Assembly: GCF_000763315.1 (NCBI RefSeq)
Contig: NZ_JPST01000003.1
Location: 186,001 to 250,000 of the forward strand
Length of the DNA stretch: 64,000 bases
Direction of reading: 5' to 3'
From: Thermoactinomyces daqus
GTDB lineage: Bacteria; Bacillota; Bacilli; Thermoactinomycetales; Thermoactinomycetaceae
This document shows, piece by piece, positions 34,949-43,864 of this stretch (the first letter of the stretch is position 1; each line of letters begins with the position of its first letter). The translations under genes and the position numbers were made by a program. The notes beneath the pieces were generated by a model. It did not search any database, had not been told where the DNA came from, and was given only the letters and a program-made list of their open reading frames with translations.

Positions 34949-36439
34949 TCACGTCGTTTCCCGCTCCATCCGTGCCAGATGTTGCAACACCGATTCCGGC
35001 AATCCATCCACCTGTGTCAAATCTCCCCCCCATAATCGCTCATTGCCCAAAATTCTCCCAACCCGCTCCTTTTGTGAAATATTCCGAACAGAACAGCCAG
35101 CGAATTGCGCATGGAAAAAAGCAAGGATTTCCCAGTCATCCCGAACCGTATAATCCTGCCCCGCCAAATTGGTTCCGATATATTCCTCCCCTTCCTTCCG
35201 CACTTGAAAGAAACGGATTAAGCCGGCAAGAGCCCGCACAATGCCTTGCGGAAGCCGGCCTTGTTCAGCCAGAAAAGACTGAAGCGAAGGCAAGAGGCGA
35301 ACCCTGAACTTGCTGACGCTGTTCAGCACTATATCGGAGAGCCGATGTTCGATGCAGGGATTGGCGAAACGTTCAAACACGCTTTTGGCATACTTTTTCA
35401 TTTTTTGCTGATCCAGCGGAAGTGAAGGGATGATTTCCGTTTCCACCGTCTCCCGGACAAAGCGGCTGAGCTCGGGGTGCTCCATCACTTCCCTTACCAG
35501 ACTGCATCCGTATAACAGGCCAAGCGGCGCCATCAGTGTATGGGCACCGTTCAAAATGCGCACTTTTCGCAATTGAAAAGACCGCAAATCCGCAACCCAC
35601 TCCACATTCAGCCCGGCCTGTCGCAACGGAAGCCTGCACTCCAGTTCGGGTTCCCCTTCAATCGCCCAAAAATGGTAAGGCTCCGCCGTGTTCAGCAATT
35701 CATCGCGATAGCCCCATTCATCAAACCACCGCTCCGCTTCCGTATGGGGATAACCGGTGACAATCCGGTCCACCAGCGAATTTAAAAAGCGATTATGGCA
35801 ATCGACCCACTGAAGGAAAGCACCGGGCAACCCCCAGTCCCTGGCATGACGTAGCACACACGCTTTCAGCTCATCGCCGTTGCGATCCACCAGTTCACAA
35901 GGGAGAAGAATCAGGCCTTTCCCGGGATCACCGGCAAAATGAAGGTAACGCCGGTACAGAAAATGAGTCAGCTTTCCGGGAAAAGATTCGGCCGGTTTCT
36001 CCGGGTTCCACTCCATCCGTTGATAAACCAGCCCTGCTTCGGTGGTGTTCGACACAACCCATTCTAGTTCCGGCTTTTCGGCGATGGCCAAAAAGCCCGG
36101 CCAATCTTCATAAGGGTCAACCAAGGTGGAAAAAACAGCAATCCTCTCCCTCTGCTCCACCCATTCTCCTTTCTCCATTCCCCGGATCACCAGAGTATAA
36201 ATCCCGTCCTGACGGCATAATTGCTCCAGTTTGTGCCGGCCTGAAGGACGAGGTTGTATGACGGCAATGCTTCCCGAAAAAAGCCCCTGCTTCCGGCAAG
36301 AGTGAATCATCCAGTCAAAAAACCCGCGCAAAAAATTCCCTTCGCCGATCTGCAGCACTTTGACCGGGCTTTTTTTCATCTGTTCATACGCTCTTCTTTC
36401 TGTATCGGTTAAACACTCTTTGCCCAAAATGGGTTTCAC
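34949..36439 (-). CDS. uxaB: Tagaturonate reductase
   Basis: 496-residue long-chain mannitol-dehydrogenase-family enzyme that reduces D-tagaturonate to D-altronate with NADH in galacturonate breakdown. The N-terminal block VLQIGEGNFLRGFFDWMI, then VVSNTTEAGLVY, LLPCELVDRNGDEL, NRFLNSLVDRIVTGYP and the catalytic Lys region VRILNGAHTLMAPLGLLYG are diagnostic. The length suits UxaB. No uxaC or uxaA neighbours it; the only UxaA-type dehydratase in the window is the split, frameshifted one at 2187-3643, about 31 kb away. The 181 bp upstream hold no clear regulatory site. Confidence 0.85.
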   Translation of the reverse strand: MKPILGKECLTDTERRAYEQMKKSPVKVLQIGEGNFLRGFFDWMIHSCRKQGLFSGSIAVIQPRPSGRHKLEQLCRQDGIYTLVIRGMEKGEWVEQRERIAVFSTLVDPYEDWPGFLAIAEKPELEWVVSNTTEAGLVYQRMEWNPEKPAESFPGKLTHFLYRRYLHFAGDPGKGLILLPCELVDRNGDELKACVLRHARDWGLPGAFLQWVDCHNRFLNSLVDRIVTGYPHTEAERWFDEWGYRDELLNTAEPYHFWAIEGEPELECRLPLRQAGLNVEWVADLRSFQLRKVRILNGAHTLMAPLGLLYGCSLVREVMEHPELSRFVRETVETEIIPSLPLDQQKMKKYAKSVFERFANPCIEHRLSDIVLNSVSKFRVRLLPSLQSFLAEQGRLPQGIVRALAGLIRFFQVRKEGEEYIGTNLAGQDYTVRDDWEILAFFHAQFAGCSVRNISQKERVGRILGNERLWGGDLTQVDGLPESVLQHLARMERETT

Positions 36440-36626
36440 TTTTTCTTCTCCTTTTTTGTCAACGCGGATTGCGTGTCTCCTGTCATCCCGCGATGACGAA
36501 AATTCCTGTACAAATATTGTAACAAATCTCTGTTGAATTAAGATTATTCTCTATTTTGCCGGTTGCTGATCCCTGTGAAATATTTCATAATAAAAATATA
36601 TAGTTTCCAAGGAAAGGAGTATGAAA

Positions 36627-36902
36627 ATGGATTTTTCTAAAATGTTGGAAAAATATCATCAGAACCATCAACATCCTGTGAATAAAATGACGCATGCCAT
36701 TGGCATTCCTTTGATCATCATCTCGCTTCCCTGCTTTTTCTTCCAATGGAAACTGGCGCTGCTCTTGTTCGTCGTCGGCTGGATTTTTCAATTTGTCGGA
36801 CACATGTTTGAAGGAAAAAAACCGACTTTCTTTTCCAATCCCGTTTATTTGCTGGTGGGGCCGATCTATTTCCTGCGAAAATTAATAAAAGGCAAGAGGT
36901 GA
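36627..36902 (+). CDS. Mpo1/DUF962-family membrane protein
   Basis: 91 residues, two to three membrane segments. The family pattern is clear: YHQNHQHPVNKMTHAIGIPL at the N-terminus and FQFVGHMFEGKKPTFF in the middle, with spaced His residues that bind iron in the yeast homologue Mpo1, a 2-hydroxy-fatty-acid dioxygenase. Bacterial members are shorter than Mpo1 and mostly untested. ATG 36627 has AAAGGAG at 7 nt; the ATG at 36621 is too close. A single gene convergent with the aminotransferase; a small ACCCTGCC/GGCAGGGT hairpin at 36910-36939 lies between them. Confidence 0.78.
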   Translation: MDFSKMLEKYHQNHQHPVNKMTHAIGIPLIIISLPCFFFQWKLALLLFVVGWIFQFVGHMFEGKKPTFFSNPVYLLVGPIYFLRKLIKGKR

Positions 36903-36946
36903 GATAATAACCCTGCCCATATCAACACGGCGGCAGGGTCACTTGG

Positions 36947-38116
36947 TCATGCTCCCGCTTTTACTTCCAAAAACCCCTTAATTCTTCGCACCGCTTCATC
37001 CAGCAATGTTTCCGGCTGAACCAGGCTGATTCGCACATACCCTTCTCCCTGTTTTCCAAAAGTCTCTCCTGGAACCAGAACCACTCCCGTTTCCTCCATT
37101 AACTCCTCGCAAAATTCCATGGATGAGACCGCATACGGAATCCGGGCCCAAATAAACATCGTTGCCGGCGGCTGTGAAACCTCCCAGCCAGCTTCTCTCA
37201 GCCGCTGCACCAGGAAATCTCTTCTTCGCTGATAAGTGTTCACATGATCCCGAAACAGGATTTCCCCTTGCCGCAAAGCTTTTTCGGCCGCTTTCTGCAC
37301 AGGAAGGAAAATCCCGTAGTGTGTATGGGACATAAGGCTTGCGAGCGATTCAACCATCTCCTGATTGCCCGCCATATAACCGATGCGGCATCCGGCCATG
37401 CTGAATGTTTTCGATAACGAGTTGAATTCAACACCCACCTCTTTTGCCCCGGGCACGGACAGGAAACTGTGGGCCCGCCGACCGTCATAGACCAGCTCGG
37501 AATAAGCGAAATCATGGATCACTTTGATATCGTATTTTTTCGCATAAAAAACAACTTCTTCAAAAAAAGACAAAGGAGCCATCTCCGGGATCGGGTTGCC
37601 GGGGTAGTTCAGGTATAACAGTTTCGCCCGTTCCAACACTTCGCCGGGGAGAGAGGAAAAATCAACAAGATAACGGTTTTCCTGCTTAAGCGGAAGCCGG
37701 ATGACCCGTCCCCCGGCCAGCAGAACACCAATCTCATAAATCGGATAGGCAGGGTCCGGAATCAGGGCGAGATCGCCGGGGTTGATACAGGAGAGCGCCA
37801 ATTGCGAAAGCCCGTCCTGCGTCCCGCTGAGCTGCAATACTTCATGATTCGGATCAATCGCCACTTTATAGCGCTTGTCGTAAAAGTCAGCAACAGCTTC
37901 ATTGAAAGACGGCAGGGCCTTCAGGGTATAACCGTAGGCGGACGGATCAGCGGCCCAACCTGACAACGCATCCAAAATCTCCGGATGTGGAGGAAGATCA
38001 GGACTGCCAATGCTCAAATCGATGATCGATCTCCCCTGCCGTTTCATCTGTTCTTTATGTTCAGCCAATTTTTTGAAGATTCCCTGCGGCAATGTATGTA
38101 AGCGATGTGATTTCAT
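36947..38116 (-). CDS. PLP-dependent class I/II aminotransferase
   Basis: 389-residue fold-type I aminotransferase of the LL-diaminopimelate/aspartate aminotransferase style. Signatures are IIDLSIGSPDLPPHPEIL, LSGTQDGLSQLALSCINPGD, LIPDPAYPIYE, VIHDFAYSELVYDGRRAHSF, and the PLP-binding Lys in NSLSKTFSMAGCRIGY. The usual YPNNPTG motif reads YPGNPIPE. It may transfer amino groups in amino-acid or cell-wall precursor metabolism; substrate not assignable. GGAGGAAAAGAG precedes ATG 38116. A DinB-like gene lies 45 bp upstream in the same direction. Confidence 0.82.
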   Translation of the reverse strand: MKSHRLHTLPQGIFKKLAEHKEQMKRQGRSIIDLSIGSPDLPPHPEILDALSGWAADPSAYGYTLKALPSFNEAVADFYDKRYKVAIDPNHEVLQLSGTQDGLSQLALSCINPGDLALIPDPAYPIYEIGVLLAGGRVIRLPLKQENRYLVDFSSLPGEVLERAKLLYLNYPGNPIPEMAPLSFFEEVVFYAKKYDIKVIHDFAYSELVYDGRRAHSFLSVPGAKEVGVEFNSLSKTFSMAGCRIGYMAGNQEMVESLASLMSHTHYGIFLPVQKAAEKALRQGEILFRDHVNTYQRRRDFLVQRLREAGWEVSQPPATMFIWARIPYAVSSMEFCEELMEETGVVLVPGETFGKQGEGYVRISLVQPETLLDEAVRRIKGFLEVKAGA

Positions 38117-38161
38117 CTCTTTTCCTCCATTCCGATCATTTAATTGTCAATCACAACCCGT

Positions 38162-38668
38162 TCAATCCAGTTGCCAGTCCCCGCCGGAGAATACCAAATA
38201 CGGCGACGTTAATCGTTGATAGGAGGCACCAAGCCTCTGTTTGGCGAGACAGATAATCTGCGCGGCATACTCCGCCTGATGAACAACCGTATTGAATACC
38301 AGATCCGAAACCGGAATGAGCTTTCCCCGAAATCTGACGGATTGCCCGGCTTTTTCCGGCGGAAGCTGATCCAGGACACGGATCGCATCACTGAAAGAAG
38401 ATTCCAGCAAGGCCAGTGTTTCCTCTTTCGTCAGCTTCCGCGGCCGGAATTGTTCATGATCCACTTCTTTTCCCATTATCGTCTCATTCAAGAAAAATGC
38501 CAGATTCCCTGCCATATGCAGAACAAGCCAAGCGATGCTGTTGCTCTCCCGGTTCGGACACCAATTGATGTCCTCATCATTCAGTCGGACAATGCACTCT
38601 TTTGCCCGCTCCAACGTGCTTTCCAGCTTTTTTTGATACAACCGCAGCGGAGCCTTCTCTGCATCCAT
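38162..38668 (-). CDS. DinB-like protein (DUF1572 family)
   Basis: 168 residues with the four-helix DinB fold features: LESTLERAKECIVRLNDEDI, ESNSIAWLVLHMAGNLAFFL and VFNTVVHQAEYAAQIICLAK. The His in LHMAGN and in VHQAEYA are the usual metal ligands. The family includes thiol-dependent (for example bacillithiol) S-transferases and many untested members. ATG 38668 is preferred, with AAAGGAG 8 nt upstream, over an extension of 22 residues from 38734. Probably co-transcribed with the aminotransferase. Confidence 0.72.
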   Translation of the reverse strand: MDAEKAPLRLYQKKLESTLERAKECIVRLNDEDINWCPNRESNSIAWLVLHMAGNLAFFLNETIMGKEVDHEQFRPRKLTKEETLALLESSFSDAIRVLDQLPPEKAGQSVRFRGKLIPVSDLVFNTVVHQAEYAAQIICLAKQRLGASYQRLTSPYLVFSGGDWQLD

Positions 38669-38816
38669 CCGGTTTTCTCCTTTCGCCTCTGCGGAAGAGC
38701 AGATCTGACACTTCCCTGTCAAAGTCATCCGCACAAGAGTTCACCAATACCCGGCGAGCTTTCCAGTTGCTTGCCGGGTTGATAAAAATTGACCCCGTCG
38801 GAAACTTGCCCGCTGT

Positions 38817-39794
38817 TTAAAGCAAATCCTTTAATTCTTCGACCACGTTGGGCGGCGTTTGGCCGGTGACAGCGGCAACCAGATTTTTGGCAGCCAACAT
38901 GGCCATCTTATGTCTCGTTTGCGCTGTTGCTGAACCGATATGCGGGAGTGTGACGACATTGGGCATGCGTAACAGCGGGTTGTCGGCTGGAACCGGTTCC
39001 TGGTAAAAAACGTCCAGTCCGGCGGCACGAATCCGTTTATTTTCCAGCGCTTCGATCAATGCGGCTTCATCCACGGTCTTGCCCCGCGAAGTGTTGATAA
39101 AAATAGCCGATTCCTTCATTAAGGCAAACTGTTCACGCCCGATCATGTGCTTTGTTTCCGCGGTCAGCGGAACCATCAACACAATAAAATCAGCCTGCTT
39201 CAAAAGGGTTTCCAACTCACAGTAGCGGACGCCCAATCTTTCTTCCACATCGGGCTTGCGCCTTCGGTTAAAGTAAAGCACATCCATGTTAAACCCGAGC
39301 TTTCCGCGTCTGGCAATCGCTTCCCCAATGCGGCCCATCCCGATAATCCCGAGCGTCCGGCCATGAACATCAACGCCGAACAAATGCGTATCGTCCCCAT
39401 TGGTCCATTTTCCCTCTTTTACAAAGCGATCCAATTCCGGGACGCGCCTGGCCGCCGATAAAATCAGGGCAAATGCCAGATCGGCCACGGTTTCATCCAA
39501 GACGTGGGGGGTATGGGTTCCGAGCACATTTCTCCTCTTCATCGCCTCAAGATCAAAATTGTTGTAACCGACGGACATATTGCTGACAACTTTCAGTTTG
39601 GGGGCATGCTGAAGCAGCTCATCGTCAATCTTCCCGCCGCTGATGAGCAAACCCTCCGCATCGGCAATTTCCCGGAGCAATTGGCTGCGGGGAATTGGGG
39701 TGTCTTTTTCCCATTTCCGGTATGTACAATGTTCGGCAATATATGCTTCAGCCTCTTTCGAAACGCGTCTTGCCAGAAATACATGCGGTTTCAT
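38817..39794 (-). CDS. D-2-hydroxyacid dehydrogenase (glyoxylate/hydroxypyruvate/2-ketogluconate reductase type)
   Basis: 325 residues of the GhrB/GyaR group. Substrate-side [20 protein letters not shown], the NAD site [20 protein letters not shown], and the catalytic Arg ([15 protein letters not shown]), Glu ([15 protein letters not shown]) and His ([13 protein letters not shown]) are all present. It reduces glyoxylate, hydroxypyruvate or 2-keto-aldonates with NAD(P)H. Although similar in fold to the CtBP-like gene at 8982, motifs differ, so they are separate subfamilies. It stands alone; an ACCCGGC/GCCGGGT hairpin without T-tract lies upstream of the DinB-like gene side (38742-38782). Confidence 0.85.
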   Translation of the reverse strand: MKPHVFLARRVSKEAEAYIAEHCTYRKWEKDTPIPRSQLLREIADAEGLLISGGKIDDELLQHAPKLKVVSNMSVGYNNFDLEAMKRRNVLGTHTPHVLDETVADLAFALILSAARRVPELDRFVKEGKWTNGDDTHLFGVDVHGRTLGIIGMGRIGEAIARRGKLGFNMDVLYFNRRRKPDVEERLGVRYCELETLLKQADFIVLMVPLTAETKHMIGREQFALMKESAIFINTSRGKTVDEAALIEALENKRIRAAGLDVFYQEPVPADNPLLRMPNVVTLPHIGSATAQTRHKMAMLAAKNLVAAVTGQTPPNVVEELKDLL

Positions 39795-40109
39795 CTTTCT
39801 CCCCCTCTTAAGCTCTTTTCTAAGGCCATTATAACTCTATTCTTGTTTTCAATGACATGCGTTCGTCCTGTTTAGTTCCTATTTTAAAACATAGTAATTT
39901 GATAGGAAATGACAAAATAATGATTGACTGACGCGAAATATTATAATAAATTTGAGTTAAGGAAATATTGTCCAAGTATAAACCATCGCCAAAGAACATA
40001 TATATGAGACATTCACCCAAAAGTCGACTAATACACTTGGTATTATAGAAATTAAACATCGCGGCGTGACGGTTTACTGTACCAACTCCGCTTAGAAGGA
40101 GACAAGAAA
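39795..40109 (+). promoter_or_regulatory. Promoter region of the Rrf2-led sulfur operon
   Basis: 315 bp without a gene between divergent transcripts. On the plus strand TTGACT (39924-39929) is followed by 17 bp and TAAATT (39947-39952), and an extended -10 TGGTATTAT lies at 40038-40046. CCAAG and CTTGG arms flank these elements at about 39972 and 40035, and could form part of an Rrf2 target. AGAAGGAG precedes the rrf2-type start. Confidence 0.4.
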
Positions 40110-40547
40110 ATGAAAGTTTCTACCCGTGGAGAATATGCATTGCGTGCTCTGATCCTTCTGGGGCAGCATTCCGGCGTCATCTCCATCGGTGAAATCGCCG
40201 AAAAAACGTTGGTTCCTGTCAATTATCTGGAGCAGATCCTCCTCCAGCTCAAAAACCTCGGTTATGTCAGAAGCAAAAGGGGAATTCGGGGAGGATACGC
40301 ACTGCGCAAGCCTCCTGACCAAATCGTGATCGGTGAGGTGATCCGACAGCTGGAAGGGCCATTGGCACCGATGGGTTGTGTCAGTGTTACCGCTTATGAT
40401 CCATGTCCCCTGGAAGAGGGATGTCTGTTAAAACCGCTGTGGACCCTGATCCGCGATACCGTCGCCCGGCTTCTGGAAAATACGACGCTGGAGGATTTGC
40501 TGGAAGGCCGCATTCCAAGAGAGGAAAGGAGAGTGAAAAAAGCATGA
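40110..40547 (+). CDS. Rrf2-family regulator with a three-cysteine motif
   Basis: 145 residues. The winged helix is MKVSTRGEYALRALILLGQ, EIAEKTLVPVNYLEQILLQL and the wing RSKRGIRGGYALRKP. After residue 89 it has CVSVTAYDPCPLEEGC, a Cys-x8-Cys-x5-Cys arrangement similar to the Fe-S ligands of IscR/NsrR (there usually x5-x5), absent from the CymR cysteine regulator. It may therefore sense Fe-S state, redox or a sulfur compound. It heads the operon with yezD and the sulfonate genes, overlapping yezD by ATGA, so control of sulfur acquisition is the natural inference. Confidence 0.85.
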   Translation: MKVSTRGEYALRALILLGQHSGVISIGEIAEKTLVPVNYLEQILLQLKNLGYVRSKRGIRGGYALRKPPDQIVIGEVIRQLEGPLAPMGCVSVTAYDPCPLEEGCLLKPLWTLIRDTVARLLENTTLEDLLEGRIPREERRVKKA

Positions 40548-40738
40548 AGCCAATTTCGTTCCCGGATGAAAAAATCCACCGCATTTGGGAAGCGTTGAAA
40601 GGTCTTCAATACGGCACGGTTCTGATCACCGTTCACGATTCCAATATCGTGCAAATTGAAAGAACCGAAAAACATCGCTTTCCGTCCGAAGCTTCATCCT
40701 TGTCCAAAAAACATGCCAGCGCGGCAAATAAAAAATAG
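40544..40738 (+). CDS. yezD: YezD-family (DUF2292) small protein
   Basis: 64 residues. The core IWEALKGLQYGTVLITVHDS followed by NIVQIERTEKHRF is the DUF2292/YezD pattern; the Lys/Ser-rich tail is extra. YezD proteins are found in sulfur-metabolism loci of Firmicutes, function unknown. ATG 40544 overlaps the Rrf2 stop in an ATGA, so the two are translationally coupled. Followed by an intrinsic terminator before ssuA. Confidence 0.8.
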   Translation: MKPISFPDEKIHRIWEALKGLQYGTVLITVHDSNIVQIERTEKHRFPSEASSLSKKHASAANKK

Positions 40739-40770
40739 GAGAGACCATTCGATGCCGACCGGACCACCGG

Positions 40771-40815
40771 AGGCCCCGTCCCTCATCATCGAACTGAGGG
40801 TTTTGGGGCCTTTTT
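40771..40815 (+). terminator. Intrinsic terminator/attenuator between yezD and ssuA
   Basis: A two-part stem pairs AGGCCCC with GGGGCCT and, inside, CCCTCA with TGAGGG, followed by TTTTT. It lies 30 bp before the ssuA start and in the same direction, so it splits regulator transcripts from the transport operon or limits read-through into it. Confidence 0.75.
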
Positions 40816-40845
40816 CATTTTTCGGCGAGATGAGGTGAATACATC

Positions 40846-41817
40846 ATGCGCATCAAACAGACACTGAGGTTCTTTTCCATCGCCCTTCTCATCGTTTTGT
40901 TCACTTCGCTGACAATCGGTTGCCAGCCGGCTGATTCCGACGACAGGCAAAACGAAATCCGCATCGGCTATCAGAAGTTCGGCATATTGAGCATTTTGAA
41001 AGCCCGCGGAACATTGGAAAAACGTTTGAAATCCCGCGGAATCAAGGTGAAGTGGATTCAGTTTCCGGCCGGTCCGCAGCTGCTGGAAGCCCTGAACGTC
41101 GGCAGCATTGATATCGGCGAAACCGGAAATACACCCCCGATTTTCGCGCAAGCAGCGAATGCTCCGCTCGTCTATTTCGCAGCCGGAACGCCGCGGCCCG
41201 AAGCGGAGGCGATCATCGTTCCCAAAGATTCCCCGATTCGCGGCATCAGGGACCTGAAAGGGAAAAAAGTGGCACTGAACAAAGGTTCCAACGTCCATTA
41301 TCTGTTGGTCAGGGCATTGGAAAAAGCGGGACTGACATACAGCGACATCCAACCGGTTTATTTGGCACCGGCCGATGCCAGGGCTGCTTTTGCCGAAAAA
41401 AACGTCGATGCCTGGGTTATTTGGGACCCTTATTATGCGGATGCCGAAACCAGTCTGCAAACCAGAACGTTGACGGATGCTCATGGATATACGTCCAACC
41501 GCTCTTATTATCTTGCGGCAAAAAACTATGCTGCGCAGCACGGGGACGTGATCGGGATCATTGTCGATGAGCTGAAAAATTCAGCCGATTCGTTTAACCG
41601 GAATCCCGATCAAACCGCCCGGCTCTTGGCCAAACAGATCGGGATGGACCTGAAGCCGGTCAACCTGGCGATTCAGCGCGCTGAGTATGGAATCGAACCG
41701 ATCAATCAATCCATTATCGACGATCAACAGCAGATCGCCAATACTTTTCTGCGCATTGGCCTGATTCCCAAATCGATTCAGGTTCGTGACGTCGTTTGGC
41801 GGGAGCAAAAATCATAA
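40846..41817 (+). CDS. ssuA: Aliphatic sulfonate ABC transporter substrate-binding lipoprotein
   Basis: 323 residues with a lipoprotein signal ending TSLTIGC. The SsuA/TauA-type domain shows IRIGYQKFGILSILKARGTL, the LEALNVGSIDIGETGNTPPI loop, IRDLKGKKVALNKGSNVHYL and DAWVIWDPYYADAE. It captures alkanesulfonates outside the membrane. ATG 40846 follows GATGAGGTGA. It is the first of four sulfonate genes in the order A-D-C-B. Confidence 0.88.
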   Translation: MRIKQTLRFFSIALLIVLFTSLTIGCQPADSDDRQNEIRIGYQKFGILSILKARGTLEKRLKSRGIKVKWIQFPAGPQLLEALNVGSIDIGETGNTPPIFAQAANAPLVYFAAGTPRPEAEAIIVPKDSPIRGIRDLKGKKVALNKGSNVHYLLVRALEKAGLTYSDIQPVYLAPADARAAFAEKNVDAWVIWDPYYADAETSLQTRTLTDAHGYTSNRSYYLAAKNYAAQHGDVIGIIVDELKNSADSFNRNPDQTARLLAKQIGMDLKPVNLAIQRAEYGIEPINQSIIDDQQQIANTFLRIGLIPKSIQVRDVVWREQKS

Positions 41818-41842
41818 CTCTTTTTGAGAAAGGATGATAATC

Positions 41843-43000
41843 ATGCAAATATTCTGGTTTATCCCCACACACGGAGACGGTCGGTATCTGGCTACCGCAT
41901 CAGGCGGACGCGCCATTGGATTTCCGTATCTGAGACAATTGGCCCAAGCGGTTGACCATCTCGGTTACAGCGGAGCATTGCTGCCGACCGGACGGTCTTG
42001 CGAGGACGCATGGATTGTCGCCTCCTCTTTATTGTCTGCCACAGAGAGAATGAAATTTCTGGTCGCTGTCCGTCCCGGCCTGATCTCTCCCACGCTTGCC
42101 GCGCGAATGGCAGCCACGTTTGACCGCTTATCCGCGGGCCGTCTGCTCATCAATATCGTAACAGGCGGAGATCCAGTCGAATTAGCCGGTGACGGCCTGC
42201 ATCTGGATCACGATACCCGTTATGAGTTAACGGACGAGTTCCTGACCGTCTGGCGGGAAATCATGCGGGGAGAAGATGTTTACTTCACCGGAAAACATTT
42301 GAAAATTTCCGGCGGCAAACGGATTTTTCCGCCTGTGCAAACCCCGTATCCCCCCCTTTACTTCGGAGGGTCTTCACCGGCGGGAATGAAAGTCGCGGCC
42401 AAACATACCGATGTTTATCTCACATGGGGTGAGCCCCCGAAACAAGTAGAGGCAAAAATCGGACAAGTGAGGAAACTGGCTGCCAAACAGGGAAGATCAT
42501 TGCGCTTCGGCATCCGTTTGCATGTGATCGTCCGGGAGACGGAAAAAGAAGCCTGGGCGGCAGCTGAGCGTTTGATCCGCTATGTTGACGACGAGGCGAT
42601 CGCGAAGTCAAAGCGTATTTTTGCCCGTTATGATTCTGTCGGACAACAACGGATGACCCGGCTTCACAACGGAAAAACAACCGATTTGGAAATCAGCCCC
42701 AATTTATGGGCGGGCATCGGACTGGTTCGTGGAGGTGCGGGAACAGCTCTTGTCGGGGATCCACGCACCGTGGCAGAAAGGATGCGGGAATATGCGGACC
42801 TGGGGATAGAAACGTTTATCCTGTCTGGCTATCCCCACCTGGAAGAAGCCTATCGGGTCGCCGAATTGCTCTTCCCGGAATTACCTTTAACCAATAATCC
42901 GCCTGCTTCTCATCCTCATGTTTACAGTCCCTTTGGCGAAATCGTGGCAAATGACCATTTCCCCCGGGAAAAAGAAGGTGTTGCCCATGAAGCTGAGTAA
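41843..43000 (+). CDS. ssuD: FMNH2-dependent alkanesulfonate monooxygenase
   Basis: 385-residue luciferase-like enzyme that releases sulfite from alkanesulfonates using FMNH2 and O2. The N-terminus [18 protein letters not shown] is typical of Ssu[52 protein letters not shown] and [17 protein letters not shown] are further matches. The start ATG 41843 is preferred (AAAGGA about 9 nt upstream) over ATG 41834. No SsuE flavin reductase gene is adjacent; the flavodoxin-type gene at 46828 is not an obvious substitute. Confidence 0.9.
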   Translation: MQIFWFIPTHGDGRYLATASGGRAIGFPYLRQLAQAVDHLGYSGALLPTGRSCEDAWIVASSLLSATERMKFLVAVRPGLISPTLAARMAATFDRLSAGRLLINIVTGGDPVELAGDGLHLDHDTRYELTDEFLTVWREIMRGEDVYFTGKHLKISGGKRIFPPVQTPYPPLYFGGSSPAGMKVAAKHTDVYLTWGEPPKQVEAKIGQVRKLAAKQGRSLRFGIRLHVIVRETEKEAWAAAERLIRYVDDEAIAKSKRIFARYDSVGQQRMTRLHNGKTTDLEISPNLWAGIGLVRGGAGTALVGDPRTVAERMREYADLGIETFILSGYPHLEEAYRVAELLFPELPLTNNPPASHPHVYSPFGEIVANDHFPREKEGVAHEAE

Positions 43001-43766
43001 TTTCCGATGGCGAACAAAGATGGATGCCCTTCTGTCCTGGTCTCTCCCGGCCATTTTGGTAATCCTTTGGCAAATCTTCAGCAGCATGGGCTGGATTTCC
43101 ACGGAAACCCTTCCGGCCCCCGTCACCGTGATCCGGACGGCCATTCACCTGGCCCGTTCGGGAGAATTGATTCATCACATTGATGACAGTGCCGTCCGCG
43201 CATTGCTCGGTTTGGCAATCGGCGGAAGCATCGGCCTGGTGTTGGGCTTTTTAAACGGAATTTCTCGATTTGCGGAAAAAATCCTCGATTCCACTGTGCA
43301 GATGTTGCGAAATATCCCTCATCTGGCCCTGATCCCGTTGGCCATCATGTGGTTCGGAATCGGTGAAGAATCAAAATTGTTCCTCGTGGCCCTGGGTGTG
43401 TTCTTCCCGATCTATTTGAATACTTTTCATGGCATTCGCAGTGTTGATCCCGGACTGCTGGAGATGGGAAAAATTTTCCGCCTGACAAAGAGGGCTCTTT
43501 TTTGGCACATTATCCTGCCCAATGCATTGCCATCCATTCTCATCGGATTCCGCTATGCCCTGGGGATTATGTGGCTGACGCTGATCGTAGCGGAAACCAT
43601 TTCCTCAGACTCGGGAATCGGCTATATGGCGATGAACGCACGGGAGTTTATGCAGATGGATGTGGTGGTTTTAAGCATTTTGCTCTATGCCCTGCTCGGC
43701 AAACTGGCTGATCTTGTGGCAAAAGCTTTGGAAAAACGCTGCCTGCGCTGGCGGGTAAACGGTTAG
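42987..43766 (+). CDS. ssuC: Sulfonate ABC transporter permease
   Basis: 259 residues with six membrane segments and the BPD-transport domain: [54 protein letters not shown], and the EAA loop [20 protein letters not shown] followed by [12 protein letters not shown] 42987, with AAGAAGGTG upstream, overlaps the ssuD end by 14 nt, indicating coupled translation. The open frame reaching back to 42918 is spurious. Confidence 0.88.
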   Translation: MKLSNFRWRTKMDALLSWSLPAILVILWQIFSSMGWISTETLPAPVTVIRTAIHLARSGELIHHIDDSAVRALLGLAIGGSIGLVLGFLNGISRFAEKILDSTVQMLRNIPHLALIPLAIMWFGIGEESKLFLVALGVFFPIYLNTFHGIRSVDPGLLEMGKIFRLTKRALFWHIILPNALPSILIGFRYALGIMWLTLIVAETISSDSGIGYMAMNAREFMQMDVVVLSILLYALLGKLADLVAKALEKRCLRWRVNG

Positions 43767-43864
43767 CTTTCTCGCAAAAAATGGGTTGCAGGCAGGAACA
43801 TGGCATCCCCCGGTCTCTTCGACTGTGCCGCAAGGACATGAATATTTTCTGACATCATCAGGGG

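Noticed and set aside
38742-38782. ACCCGGC/GCCGGGT hairpin as a terminator of the hydroxyacid dehydrogenase gene
   Set aside because: No T-tract on either strand; noted only as a hairpin.
43776-43850. 23-codon frame between ssuC and ssuB
   Set aside because: No ribosome binding site before its ATG and no sequence sense; treated as a plain intergenic gap.
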